Of a stretch of 30,437 nucleotides of DNA, positions 1 through 8,509 are shown in pieces. Each line of letters opens with the position of its first letter. Within the stretch, counting starts at the first letter, position 1. Location of the stretch: assembly GCA_964540025.1 (NCBI GenBank), contig CAZIKQ010000020.1, positions 1 through 30,437 on the forward strand, in the 5' to 3' direction. A program made the translations under genes and the position numbers. The stretch comes from RGIG250 sp964540025. Its GTDB lineage: Bacteria; Bacillota; Negativicutes; Selenomonadales; Selenomonadaceae. The notes under the pieces were generated by a model. The model was not told the DNA's origin and searched no databases. It saw only the letters and a program-made list of their open reading frames with translations.

Positions 1-3
1 ACA

Positions 4-22
4 GCTCCCCTACAGGGGAGCC
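4..22. repeat. palindromic repeat unit (CTCCCCTACAGGGGAG)
   Basis: A near-perfect palindrome sits at the window edge. The same 16-base core recurs exactly at 21508-21523, and variants occur at 21367-21382, 21402-21419, 23174-23192 and 24675-24690. The flank here (CCAAGGGGT) resembles the rest of the element seen near 21.4 kb, so this is probably one end of a copy that continues outside the window. Confidence 0.6.
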
Positions 23-84
23 AAGGGGTAAAGTGGCCTTTGTCGACAAGCTGAGACTGTTGCTGTTGCAACGTCTTTTTCTAT

Positions 85-114
85 TGACAGACTATGTTTT
101 CTATGAATATATTT
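85..114 (+). promoter_or_regulatory. putative sigma-70 promoter of the MFS gene
   Basis: A perfect -35 box TTGACA (85-90) is followed by an 18-base spacer and TATATT (109-114). The surroundings are AT-rich and the leader to the start codon at 298 is about 180 bases. I see no recognisable riboswitch or terminator in that leader; apart from this promoter and the repeat at its left edge, 1-297 appears empty. Confidence 0.5.
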
Positions 115-297
115 TAGTTAAATGTGTTTACTATAAGTTTATTTTATATCGCAATCGTTCATGAAAACTGCTCCGGCTGTTTTCCTTCATTTGCGTTCAA
201 TGCCTGCCATTATAACGGCGCCGCCTCCTGAATGCTATTGGGGAGAAATTGCCCGGCAATTTCCCGAAGGACTGCATTTAGAACGAGAAGGGTTAAA

Positions 298-1473
298 ATG
301 AATAAACAAGCGTTATATCTGCTGGCCTTTGCCCATCTTTGCAATGACCTGGGGCCGGGGGCTCTCCCGGCGGCCCTGCCCTTTTTGGCCGCCGCCTACG
401 ATTTTGCTTATACGGATGTGGCCGGTCTCATGTTTGCCTCCTCCTTCCTGTCCAGCTTTATCCAGCCTGTCTTTGGCTATATCGCCGACCGGACGGAAAA
501 GGGATTTCTCATTGGGGGCGGCGTAATGGTGTCCCTCGTGGCCTTTTCCCTGCTGGGTCACCTCAGCGACTACGGCCTGCTCTTTGCCGCCATCACCGCC
601 ATGGGCATCGGCTCCGCCGCCTTCCATCCTGAAGCCGTCCGGCTGGTAAACCTCCTGTCTGCCTCCCACCCCGGTACCGGCGTCAGCATCTTCTCGGTGG
701 GGGGTAACGCCGGGTTCGGCATCGGCCCCCTGCTGGCGGTTTTCTTTATTTCCCTCTGGGGACTGTCCGGCCTGAAGTTTTTCGGTCTTTTTGGCTTTAT
801 CCTGGGCGCTTGCCTCCTCCTCATTGTCCCCAAGCTGAAAAAATCCGCCCAAAAAATTCTCGTCAAGAAGCAGGCGGCCGCCGGTAAACGGGGCGCCCTG
901 ACCAATGACTGGCCCTCCTTCTGGCGGCTTACTGCCGTCATCACCCTCCGCTCCATCGTCCTCTGCGCCCTTTCCGGCTTCCTGCCCCTTTTCTGCATCC
1001 GGGAGCTGGGGGCCACCACCGCCGCCGGGTCCTCTACCCTGTCCGCCTTTGCCGTCCTCGGCATATTCACCACTCTCGTTGGAGGACGGCTGGCGGACAA
1101 AATCGGCTACGCCCGGGTCCTCCGGTACGGCTGTCTGGCCCTGGTCCCCATTCTGGCGGCAATCGTCTGGGGACAGGAGCTTCTGCTGGTGTACGCCCTG
1201 CTGCTGCCTTTAAGCTGTGCCGTCCACGGGGTGTACTCCTCCTTCGTTGTCCTAGGGCAAAGCTATCTGGCCAAAAGCATCGGCTTCGCCTCCGGCATCA
1301 CCATGGGGCTAGCTTTCTCGGTGGGCGGCATCGTCCTCCCGGCCATCGGCTGGTTCGCCGACCAATACAGCCTGATGAACGCCATGAAGCTAACGGTTCT
1401 GATCGCCGCCGCCTGCGCCGGAGCCAGCCTGCTGCTGCGGGAGCCGGGCCAGCCGGATACTCCTGAAAAATAG
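298..1473 (+). CDS. MFS transporter, fosmidomycin-resistance (Fsr)-like
   Basis: This is a 391-residue inner-membrane transporter of the major facilitator superfamily with about 12 hydrophobic segments. The first half carries signatures I associate with the Fsr family: an early N-D pair (HLCNDL), the loop GYIADR after the second helix, and FHPEAVR followed by SIFSVGGNAGFGIGPLL. Fsr exports fosmidomycin in E. coli; the natural substrate here is unknown. I chose ATG 298 because GAGAAGGG lies 5 bases upstream, and the 22 extra codons of the longer frame (from 232) look unlike a membrane protein start. It is apparently monocistronic: the next gene has its own promoter about 30 bases after the stop. 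Family is fairly certain, drug specificity is not. Confidence 0.85.
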   Translation: MNKQALYLLAFAHLCNDLGPGALPAALPFLAAAYDFAYTDVAGLMFASSFLSSFIQPVFGYIADRTEKGFLIGGGVMVSLVAFSLLGHLSDYGLLFAAITAMGIGSAAFHPEAVRLVNLLSASHPGTGVSIFSVGGNAGFGIGPLLAVFFISLWGLSGLKFFGLFGFILGACLLLIVPKLKKSAQKILVKKQAAAGKRGALTNDWPSFWRLTAVITLRSIVLCALSGFLPLFCIRELGATTAAGSSTLSAFAVLGIFTTLVGGRLADKIGYARVLRYGCLALVPILAAIVWGQELLLVYALLLPLSCAVHGVYSSFVVLGQSYLAKSIGFASGITMGLAFSVGGIVLPAIGWFADQYSLMNAMKLTVLIAAACAGASLLLREPGQPDTPEK

Positions 1474-1503
1474 TTGAAGCTTTGCCCGCATAATCTTTTT
1501 CCC

Positions 1504-1533
1504 TTGATTTATCCCGCCCCGGTCGGCTACAAT
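1504..1533 (+). promoter_or_regulatory. putative sigma-70 promoter of the DUF6125 gene
   Basis: TTGATT (1504-1509), an 18-base spacer and TACAAT (1528-1533) lie just before the ribosome binding site AAAAGGAG (1551-1558). The arrangement gives a short leader of about 30 bases. Confidence 0.5.
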
Positions 1534-1568
1534 ATTTACAGATGAGAGCGAAAAGGAGCGTGATCTTC

Positions 1569-2336
1569 ATGGATATGAATCAGGAGTCCTCCATCTTCCG
1601 TGCGGAGGAAATGGATTCCCGCCAGCTGGCGGAATTTACTCTTGATTTACTGCACCGAATGATTGTCCACCACACCCTTTGGTTTCGGGAGGTGGAGCAC
1701 CAGCTGGGCTTTGAACGGGCCCTGGGAGTGATGGACGAAGCCTGGGCCCGGACCCGCCAGCTGGCGGGAAAGCGGCTGGCGGAGGAGCTTGGCTACCGGG
1801 AAGAAGGGGGAATCCCTCAGGCCCTGCTGACGCTTCCCGCCGAAAAACAGCTGAGCCTCATCGACAGCATCGCCAAAAGCTGGCTGGCTCAGGACGGGGT
1901 CTGGTTTCAGGCCGTGGAAAAGCGCTACGGCATGAACGACGCAAAACGCTGCAACGACTCCACCTGGGGAAGATTTTCTCCCTTTGAAGCCCATGAAATA
2001 AAAAAGCTTCTGGGACTAGGCCAAAATCCGGGACTGAAGGGGCTGGAACAGGCCCTGGGCTTCCGCCTCTACGGCCGGCTGAACGTCCAGTCCTGCCATT
2101 GGGAAAAGGACGCCCTAATCTTTCAAATGAACGACTGCCGGGTTCAATCCGCCAGAGTCCGCAAAGACCTGCCCGATTATCCCTGCAAGAGCGCCGGGCT
2201 GGTGGAGTACGCCGCCTTCGCCCGGGGCATCGACCCCCGGATCCATACCAGGTGCCTTGGCTGCCCTCCGGACCCCCACCCAGATGAATGGTTCTGCGCC
2301 TGGGAATTTACCCTGCCCGAAGAATCAGAGGAATAG
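1569..2336 (+). CDS. DUF6125 family protein
   Basis: A soluble protein of 255 residues with no signal peptide or membrane segment. The N-terminal part (MDSRQLAEFTLDLLHRMIVHHTLWF, given here only as a landmark near residues 16-40) and the WFREVEHQLG / WGRFSP stretches match what I recall of DUF6125, a family seen in anaerobic Bacillota and distantly like the L-2-amino-thiazoline-4-carboxylate hydrolase fold. A cysteine cluster lies near the C terminus (RCLGCPPD then WFCAWEF), which may bind a metal or serve as a redox site. ATG 1569 is preferred over the upstream ATG 1542 because AAGGAG sits 10 bases before it. Neighbours give no functional hint. Family assignment is moderate; function unknown. 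Confidence 0.75.
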   Translation: MDMNQESSIFRAEEMDSRQLAEFTLDLLHRMIVHHTLWFREVEHQLGFERALGVMDEAWARTRQLAGKRLAEELGYREEGGIPQALLTLPAEKQLSLIDSIAKSWLAQDGVWFQAVEKRYGMNDAKRCNDSTWGRFSPFEAHEIKKLLGLGQNPGLKGLEQALGFRLYGRLNVQSCHWEKDALIFQMNDCRVQSARVRKDLPDYPCKSAGLVEYAAFARGIDPRIHTRCLGCPPDPHPDEWFCAWEFTLPEESEE

Positions 2337-2477
2337 AAAAATAAAGAATAGAGGCTCGTATCCCTGCCGCTGGCAAAAACCTTATATGCTCCCTTCCAGG
2401 CAGACAAGCGCAATGATAAAGTTCTTATCTCCAAATTCATTCTCATTATAAATTAACCGTATAAAAAACAGGAAATG

Positions 2478-2486
2478 TGTTATAAT
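2478..2486 (+). promoter_or_regulatory. putative extended -10 promoter of the chemoreceptor gene
   Basis: TGT followed by a perfect TATAAT (2481-2486) forms an extended -10 element about 62 bases before the start codon. There is no good -35 box at the proper distance, and no sigma-28 style GCCGATAA box, so the chemoreceptor does not look like part of a flagellar sigma regulon from this sequence. Confidence 0.45.
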
Positions 2487-2547
2487 AAATCTGTTGGTAC
2501 ATTTGGTTTTTCTGTATATAAATTTATAAGGGAGAAGGGTCATAATT

Positions 2548-4524
2548 ATGGGGATCAGACAGAAATTTTTTGCGCTGGCCGGGATGATAGGAGTTATTTT
2601 GGCTATCATTTCAGGGCTGGGCTACTACACTGCCTATTCCAATCTGGAGACGAGCATTGAAAGCGTGCTGGGCATTACCGTCCGGGAGCAGGGCGAGATC
2701 TTCAACGGCTGGATGAAAGAGAAAATTATGGCGGCTCAGGGGGCGGCAAACGTCCAGAACGCACTATCAGACCGGCAGGATCTTGCCCGGCTGCGGGAAA
2801 CAATGGCCGCCGCGGCCCACGATGAGGCCGTTATTGATATTTTGATCGGCTATGAAGATGGATTCTTCGTAGGATACAAAAGTGGAGATATCTCCGGGAA
2901 GCTTGATCCCCGGAATCGCGATTGGTATAAGGCCGTAAAGAAATCCGATAAGCTGCTTGTTTCAGAGGCCTATATCGATGGGAATTCCAAAAAGCTCTGC
3001 GTCTCTGTTGCCGTTCCGTTTAAGGATAAGGCCGGCAGATTTATCGGGGCAGTTTGTGAAGATGTAAGCCTGGAGGCTCTTTCCAACCAAACGAAGAAAG
3101 TTAAATACCAGGGGCAGGGCACAGGTATCCTGATTGAAAAAAATTCTGGTAAAATTCTTGCCGCCGCCGGTGATGAAAAAGTCATGAGCAATGTAAAGGA
3201 TGACGGAGGCATAGGTAAATACCTTGAGGAAATGAAGGCAAAGGGGCAAGGTTACTTCATGACCAATGAAAATGGCGTTGACTATATCTTTGCCTATACC
3301 ACGGTGAAGTCTACCGGATGGCTACTGGGTATTTCCGTAGAAAAGGACTTCGTTTTTGCCCAAGCTAACTCCCTTCGTATCAGGTATGGAATTTTGTCTG
3401 TTGCAGGCATTATTATCACTGTGTTGGCCTGCCTGAAATTCTCCGGCCAGGTCGTCAGTACGATCCTTGCCCTTACCGGTCATATGGCGGAGCTTTCCGA
3501 TGGCAATCTCCGCATGAAGGATATTGAGATTAATAATAACGATGAGCTTGGTCAGATGGCAGACGGCTTTAATACAATGAGCCATAACCTAAAAGGACTG
3601 CTTTCCAAAGTGGCTGATACGGCTACTCAGGTGGCCGCATCCTCCCAAGAGCTTACGGCAGGCGCTCAGCAGAGTGCGGAAGCGGCAACCGACGTGGCCC
3701 AGACAATTGTGGATGTGGCCAAGGGCGTTGAACGGCAGCTGAGCAGTGTGGACATGGCAAAACAGAATGTGAGCACCGTTTTTGCTGATATTACCAATGT
3801 AACTCAGCAGGCGGAGCAGGCGGCTCAGGGCAGCCGTCAGGCCAAGGAGGCCGCTGAACGAGGCGGTTCTCTTATGCGGGGCGCTGTAGACCGGATGGGC
3901 GGCATTGAAAAGAGCGTCATATCTTCAGCCCAGGTAGTGAAGAAGCTGGGAGAAAACTCCCAGCAGATTGGTCAGATCGTAGAGACAATATCCTCCATTG
4001 CCGATCAGACGAATCTCCTTGCTTTGAATGCGGCTATTGAGGCAGCCCGGGCCGGAGATGCGGGCCGCGGTTTCTCTGTGGTAGCAGAAGAAGTTCGCAA
4101 GCTGGCCGAGCAGAGCCGACAGGCTACGGAAGAAATCAAGGTTCGGATCGAAACTATTCAGGGAGATACCGAAGCAGCCGTTATTGCCATGGAAAGCGGC
4201 ACCCGTGAGGTGCAGGAAGGTACGGCCGCCATCAACGAGGTCGGCATCCAGTTCCATCAGATTGTCGCCATGGTGGGAGATATCGAACAGCAGATCGCCG
4301 ATATTAACCGGGCCATCAAGACAGTATCCGAAGGCACGAACAGCATTGTGTCCGCCGTGGAGGATATCAACGAAGTTAGCCGATCCACTTCCGACCATAC
4401 TCAGACTATCTCTGCGGCCGCCGAGGAACAGTCCGCCTCCAGTCAGGAGATTGCCTCTGCATCCCAAGCCCTGTCCATCCTGGCCACCGAGCTGCAGGAA
4501 ACTATGCAAAAGTTTAAGATGTAA
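2548..4524 (+). CDS. methyl-accepting chemotaxis protein with dCache sensor
   Basis: A 658-residue membrane chemoreceptor. Order: TM1 (about 8-28), extracytoplasmic dCache_1-type sensor (about 30-275), TM2 (about 279-297), HAMP (about 298-350), then a long coiled-coil signalling domain whose hairpin tip is around residues 476-525 (SIADQTNLLALNAAIEAARA is the conserved core that contacts CheA/CheW). The sensor contains R124-x-W126-Y127, part of the amino-acid-binding motif of dCache_1AA, but the tyrosine expected five residues earlier is Leu119, so ligand prediction is unsafe. No CheR-binding pentapeptide is present at the C terminus. The start is supported by GGGAGAAGGG upstream. It stands alone, without che or fla genes nearby, and is followed by a strong terminator. 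Confidence 0.95.
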   Translation: MGIRQKFFALAGMIGVILAIISGLGYYTAYSNLETSIESVLGITVREQGEIFNGWMKEKIMAAQGAANVQNALSDRQDLARLRETMAAAAHDEAVIDILIGYEDGFFVGYKSGDISGKLDPRNRDWYKAVKKSDKLLVSEAYIDGNSKKLCVSVAVPFKDKAGRFIGAVCEDVSLEALSNQTKKVKYQGQGTGILIEKNSGKILAAAGDEKVMSNVKDDGGIGKYLEEMKAKGQGYFMTNENGVDYIFAYTTVKSTGWLLGISVEKDFVFAQANSLRIRYGILSVAGIIITVLACLKFSGQVVSTILALTGHMAELSDGNLRMKDIEINNNDELGQMADGFNTMSHNLKGLLSKVADTATQVAASSQELTAGAQQSAEAATDVAQTIVDVAKGVERQLSSVDMAKQNVSTVFADITNVTQQAEQAAQGSRQAKEAAERGGSLMRGAVDRMGGIEKSVISSAQVVKKLGENSQQIGQIVETISSIADQTNLLALNAAIEAARAGDAGRGFSVVAEEVRKLAEQSRQATEEIKVRIETIQGDTEAAVIAMESGTREVQEGTAAINEVGIQFHQIVAMVGDIEQQIADINRAIKTVSEGTNSIVSAVEDINEVSRSTSDHTQTISAAAEEQSASSQEIASASQALSILATELQETMQKFKM

Positions 4525-4575
4525 ACCGGACGGAGATACAAGATCAGCACAGCTAAAGCTTAGATTTGAGATAGG

Positions 4576-4623
4576 AAAGACCATACCATGCAGGTTTTAT
4601 CCTGTACGGTATGGTCTTTTTTA
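4576..4623 (+). terminator. rho-independent terminator after the chemoreceptor gene
   Basis: The arms AAAGACCATACC (4576-4587) and GGTATGGTCTTT (4608-4619) pair perfectly, with an inner CAGG/CCTG helix, followed by a run of T. It ends the transcript about 50 bases after the stop codon. Confidence 0.85.
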
Positions 4624-4705
4624 TGTGGCATCAACTTACCTTGGCTAACATTATAGCAGTTTTTATACAGTTTTCAGGGCTTATGTTGTTTTATGGTGTG
4701 GGAAG

Positions 4706-4751
4706 TTTAGGACTAAAACAATCAAAAGGCAACGTTAAACAAAAGTATAAT
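4706..4751 (+). promoter_or_regulatory. putative promoter and operator of the XRE-like gene
   Basis: A perfect TATAAT lies at 4746-4751, 33 bases before the GTG start. Upstream is a short palindrome TTTAG-GA-CTAAA (4706-4717) that could be an autoregulatory operator. There is no clear -35 box. Assignment is tentative. Confidence 0.3.
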
Positions 4752-4783
4752 TTACGATGGACACAAGCAAAGAGGTGAGGCCG

Positions 4784-5077
4784 GTGAAAGATATTCTCTC
4801 TGCCATAACCGCACACAACTGGACAGAGCATCCGCTTGCAGAGCGCTCTGGTTTGCCGCAATCGGCGACCTCCTCGTGGTTATCACAAGAATATGGTTCC
4901 TGCTATTCCATCCTTGGAAAAATCTGCATAGCTTTTGGCATTACGCTTTCTCAGCTATTCGCAGAAGAATATACACCGGTTTCTCTGACCGATTCACAAA
5001 GGAAGCTCCTGGAACGATAGTCCAGATTGGGTGAGGAGCAACAAGCCATAGTGTTTGCTGGACAAGATGTAATTTAA
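4784..5077 (+). pseudogene. XRE-family helix-turn-helix regulator, interrupted by TAG
   Basis: The first 79 codons read as a small Cro/CI-type regulator: LAERSGLPQS...SSW is the helix-turn-helix and KICIAFGITLSQLFAEE the conserved following helix. TAG at 5018-5020 then cuts the frame exactly where relatives that I recall have Trp (LLER-W-SRL). Reading through it, the same frame continues with SRLGEEQQAIVFAGQDVI to a TAA at 5075-5077, which is the usual C terminus of this family. So one TGG to TAG change seems to have truncated it. A conserved Glu before KIC is also Gly, suggesting decay. GTG 4784 is chosen because AGAGGTGAGG lies just upstream; ATG 4757 has no binding site. Codon use is more AT-rich than in the neighbours, consistent with transfer. 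A truncated protein keeping the DNA-binding part might still be made. Confidence 0.65.
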
Positions 5078-5114
5078 CCTACCGTTTCAATCATTGGTTG
5101 TTATTTCTGCCACG

Positions 5115-5148
5115 AAAAATGCCGCCCCTGTTCGGGACGGCATTTTTT
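5115..5148. terminator. bidirectional terminator between the XRE remnant and nhaC
   Basis: AAAAATGCCG and CGGCATTTTT flank a GC-rich loop region (CCCCTGTTCGGGA), giving a symmetrical hairpin with T runs on both strands. It serves the minus-strand antiporter, whose stop codon is 16 bases away, and the converging plus-strand gene. Confidence 0.85.
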
Positions 5149-5163
5149 ATCGAACCTTTAACC

Positions 5164-6801
5164 TTAAACCTCTTCCACGGATACCTTCTGTCTCTCCCTG
5201 CTCTTCAGCCGCTTCAGCAGGAACAGAACCGTTATCATCAGGACCAGGGATATGGGCAGGGTCAACGCGGCGGACTGGGTATAGCCCGCAATAATGTAGG
5301 ACACGAAGGAAACCGCGGCCACCACTATCACGTAGGGAAGCTGGGTATTTACATGGTCCACATGGTTGCACTGGGCTCCCGCCGAAGCCATGATAGTGGT
5401 ATCGGATATGGGCGAGCAGTGGTCGCCGCAGACCGCCCCGGCCATGCAGGCGGAGATGGAAATGATCATCAGCTCGTGGCTGGTGTTCTGGAACACGGCC
5501 ACGACGATGGGAATGAGGATACCGAAGGTACCCCAGCTGGTACCGGTGGAGAAGGCCAGGAACCAGCCCACCAGAAAGATGATTGCCGGTAACAGGGCCA
5601 CCAGATTTCCCGCCGCCAGGGTCATGGAAGCGGCTACAAACTCCTTTGCCCCCAGACTGTCCGTCATAGCCTTGAGGGACCAGGCCATGGTCAGGATAAG
5701 GATGGCCGGAGCCATGGCATTGATACCGGTAACGAGACTGCCCATGGCGTCCCGGAAGGAAATTATCCGCCGCACCTGATAGACGATTACGGAGAAAATG
5801 AAGCCGAAAAAGCTGCCCAGGGACAGCCCCACGGAAGCGTCGCAATTTCCGAAGGCCTCCACGAAACCGGTGCCGGAAAAAAATCCGCCGGTATAAATCA
5901 TGCCGATGACGCAGAATATTACCACGCTGAGAATGGGAATCACCAGGTCGATCATTCCCCCCTTGTTCCCCGCCTGGCCAGACTCATCCTCCTGGACGGA
6001 AAGGGCGCAGTGGGCGTCGGTAACATGACCGGCAACCGCCAGCTCCTCGAAATGCGCCATGGGGCCAAAGTCAAAATTCATCAGGGTAATGCCGATCATG
6101 GTGACGATGGTGAGAATGGCGTAGAAATTGTAAGGTATTGCCTGAACAAAGAGAGCGAAGCCGTCTTCCCCTTCGACGAAGCCGCTGACCGCCGCGGCCC
6201 AGGAGGAGATCGGAGCGATTATGCAGATGGGGGCGGCGGTGGAATCGATGAGATAGGCCAGCTTTGCCCGAGATATATTGTGGCGGTCAGTAATGGGGCG
6301 CATTACGCTGCCAACGGTAAGGCAGTTGAAGTAGTCGTCCACAAAGACCAGCACTCCCAGAAGAATCGTACTCAGCTGCGCGCCAGTGCGGGTCTTTAGG
6401 CGGCCCTCCGCCCAACGGCCAAAGGCGGCGCTGCCTCCCGCCCGGTTCATGAGGGAGATGATCGCCCCCAAAAGCACCAGGAAAATGAGAATACCCATGT
6501 TATAGGGATCAGTCAGAACCTTAATAAAGCCATCGTTGAATACGTGGAGGACTGTCCCCTCGAAGGAACCGCCCGAGTACAGAGCGGCGCCAAAAACGAT
6601 GCCTAAGAACAGGGAGCTGTACACTTCCTTCGTGGCCAGAGCCAGGACAATGGCTACCACCGGCGGAACAAGCGCCCACCAGGTAGCGAACAGGGCCGGC
6701 TTCGGCGGCTCCGGCGGCGCGTCGGCCGCCAGCGCCGGTAAGGCAAAGGACATTACGAGAGCCAATAAAATAAAAATCGGGAAAAACTTTCTTTTATTCA
6801 T
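5164..6801 (-). CDS. Na+/H+ antiporter, NhaC family
   Basis: A 545-residue integral membrane protein with about 11-12 hydrophobic segments, typical of NhaC-type antiporters. Recognisable stretches are VFVDDYFNCLTVGSVMRPI, AYLIDSTAAPICIIAPISSW, FSTGTSWGTFGILIPI and CGDHCSPISDTTIMASAGA, the last being a strong family signature with acidic and serine/threonine residues in the ion path. It would exchange cytoplasmic Na+ for H+ (some relatives exchange malate/lactate). An N-terminal stretch (residues 1-25) looks like a cleavable signal peptide ending ALA, followed by a proline-rich bit. The start is ATG 6801 with only a weak GGTGA upstream. It follows DUF4127 by 18 bases on the same strand and may be co-transcribed. 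Family is certain, substrate is not. Confidence 0.9.
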   Translation of the reverse strand: MNKRKFFPIFILLALVMSFALPALAADAPPEPPKPALFATWWALVPPVVAIVLALATKEVYSSLFLGIVFGAALYSGGSFEGTVLHVFNDGFIKVLTDPYNMGILIFLVLLGAIISLMNRAGGSAAFGRWAEGRLKTRTGAQLSTILLGVLVFVDDYFNCLTVGSVMRPITDRHNISRAKLAYLIDSTAAPICIIAPISSWAAAVSGFVEGEDGFALFVQAIPYNFYAILTIVTMIGITLMNFDFGPMAHFEELAVAGHVTDAHCALSVQEDESGQAGNKGGMIDLVIPILSVVIFCVIGMIYTGGFFSGTGFVEAFGNCDASVGLSLGSFFGFIFSVIVYQVRRIISFRDAMGSLVTGINAMAPAILILTMAWSLKAMTDSLGAKEFVAASMTLAAGNLVALLPAIIFLVGWFLAFSTGTSWGTFGILIPIVVAVFQNTSHELMIISISACMAGAVCGDHCSPISDTTIMASAGAQCNHVDHVNTQLPYVIVVAAVSFVSYIIAGYTQSAALTLPISLVLMITVLFLLKRLKSRERQKVSVEEV

Positions 6802-6819
6802 TGCAAATCACCATACATA

Positions 6820-8509
6820 TCATTTTTCTGCATTCGCCAGGGAAAGCTTCGACCGGAAAATATCAAGGGGCTGCTGCTTTGGCGCCATGGTAAATTCCGC
6901 TTCGAACATCCTGTTCCAGGGAAACGTTACCGTGAGATTTTCCAATTCGGCAAAGGGCGGGAGCTTTCTGTCTGCCAGCTGCTTCATGAGCCTTGTGGTT
7001 CTCAGCTCGACTGGTTTCAGCTTATCGTCAAGCCGTGAATAAGCGAAGGCTCCCCGGAACCAGCCCAGCTGCCGGGCCATGGTCGTCCTGATGTTTGCCT
7101 GGTAGAGCCAGTCGTCAAGGTATCTCATCAGTAAGAGCCTGTCCCGGGACTCATCGGTCATTTTCTTCGTCAGGACTCCCTGAGCCAGGGCAAAACCGCT
7201 GCTGTTGGTGGCGGTGTTCCAGCCGGCATAAGCCCGCAGCCGGAAGAGTAGGCCGTTTTTCAGCAGGCCCTCCATCATGGCGTTGTCCGACCCGTTGGCA
7301 AAGGCAATGTCTGCCACGGCGGTGGGATACCCGGACATCACATGACTGGTTACCTGCTCCACGAAAAACTTTGTGGCGTCCCGGGGTCTCCCGTCATTCT
7401 TCGGCTCATTGGCCGCGTAGGTCGCTCCGTTGGGATTCGTATTCACCAGCAGCACCAGGTCAGCCTTTTCGGGAGACTTCACTTCCAGCGCCCCCACCGC
7501 CACGATGTGGTCCCGCATGGAATTTTCTATCGGCTCATCGGAGTAGGCGGGAATCGTCTTTGGCCCCTTGCCCCAGTTGTAAGCCACATAGACAAAGGGC
7601 AGCTCATGCTGATGGTGAATGACCGCCCGGGCCAGCATCAGCATGGCGAACTCATCGATACCGGCCATGGCCTGAAAGCGGCTGATCCCCAGGCTCTTGC
7701 CGTATTCACTCAGCTTCCGGCTCTCCATGTGGGTCTGGGAGTAGGGCGCATTGTCGTCCCGGCCGAAAGCCAGATATTCAAAGTTTCCCACCTTCGCCAG
7801 GTCGATCAGGTCCCGGGACACCGCAAAGTTTTTCTCCCGGCGGTTCAGCCAGTCGTTGATGGCATCCTTCGGGATAAGCCGCTGGAGGAATTTCACTTCC
7901 TTCTTCTCCCGGTTGGACAGCCCCTTCGTCTCGGCTTTATCCAGCAGAGCCGTATAGCGGAATATATCGGCTCCCAGATTCTGATAGTAGCTGGGCTCCT
8001 GAGTGCCCGACGCCTCTCCGTCCCGGGGCGTCCTCATAATGGAGCCGAACACGTAGAGGGGCGTCCGCCGGTGGTCGGAACGGAATTCCGCAAACCGTAA
8101 GACCCGCTGCCGCAGCACCGCCTCGTCGTAATTGTGCATCCGGGAGCCCACGAGACTGCCGTANNNNNNNNNNCGGCTTCTGTTTCTTCGTGGCGTCCTC
8201 CAGCCATGCCCAGACCTTTTCCGGCTCACCGTATACGTCCCGGCCTCCCAGTATATCCGCCGGGGGCATTATGACCTCGTAGCCCAGCTCCCGCACCGCC
8301 TGAGCTGTCTGCTCAGAGGATATTGGCCGGTTATCGTGGGGAACGAAAACTATCTGGGGCTGCCGCTTTTTCCCTGCCGCCGCCTGCCCTGCCCCGGTGA
8401 GCAGCCAGGCGGCCAGGAAACAGACAAAGGAAAAAGCCAAGACTGGAAAAAAGCCCCGGCTTCTGATATTCCTTCCTATGATACTGGCTCCCTGTGGATT
8501 CTCACTCAC
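6820..8509 (-). CDS. DUF4127 family protein, interrupted by an assembly gap
   Basis: The two reading frames on either side of the N run are one gene. The first 112 codons (8509-8174) contain an N-terminal membrane anchor or signal (about residues 20-45), then IVFVPHDNRPISSEQT, the usual start of DUF4127. The remaining 448 codons (8163-6820) begin YGSLVGSRMHNY and contain AFGRDDNAPYSQTHMESR and LVNTNPNGATYAANEP, typical of the family. Function is unknown; family members look like secreted or cell-surface proteins. Start is GTG 8509, overlapping the DUF2225 stop by four bases (GTGA), implying coupled translation. Both flanks end exactly on codon boundaries, so the real missing piece is a multiple of three; the break itself is not biological. 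Confidence 0.8.
8164..8173. other. assembly gap (10 N)
   Basis: Ten N bases inside the DUF4127 gene. Ten is a common placeholder for unknown length. By family comparison from memory roughly a dozen or so residues are missing between KKQKP and YGSLVGSR, i.e. some tens of bases rather than ten. Confidence 0.95.

Noticed and set aside
2362..2406. Possible riboswitch-like stem (CTGCC...GGCAG) before the chemoreceptor gene
   Set aside because: Large unstructured loop, no match to a riboswitch class I know, and no T run.
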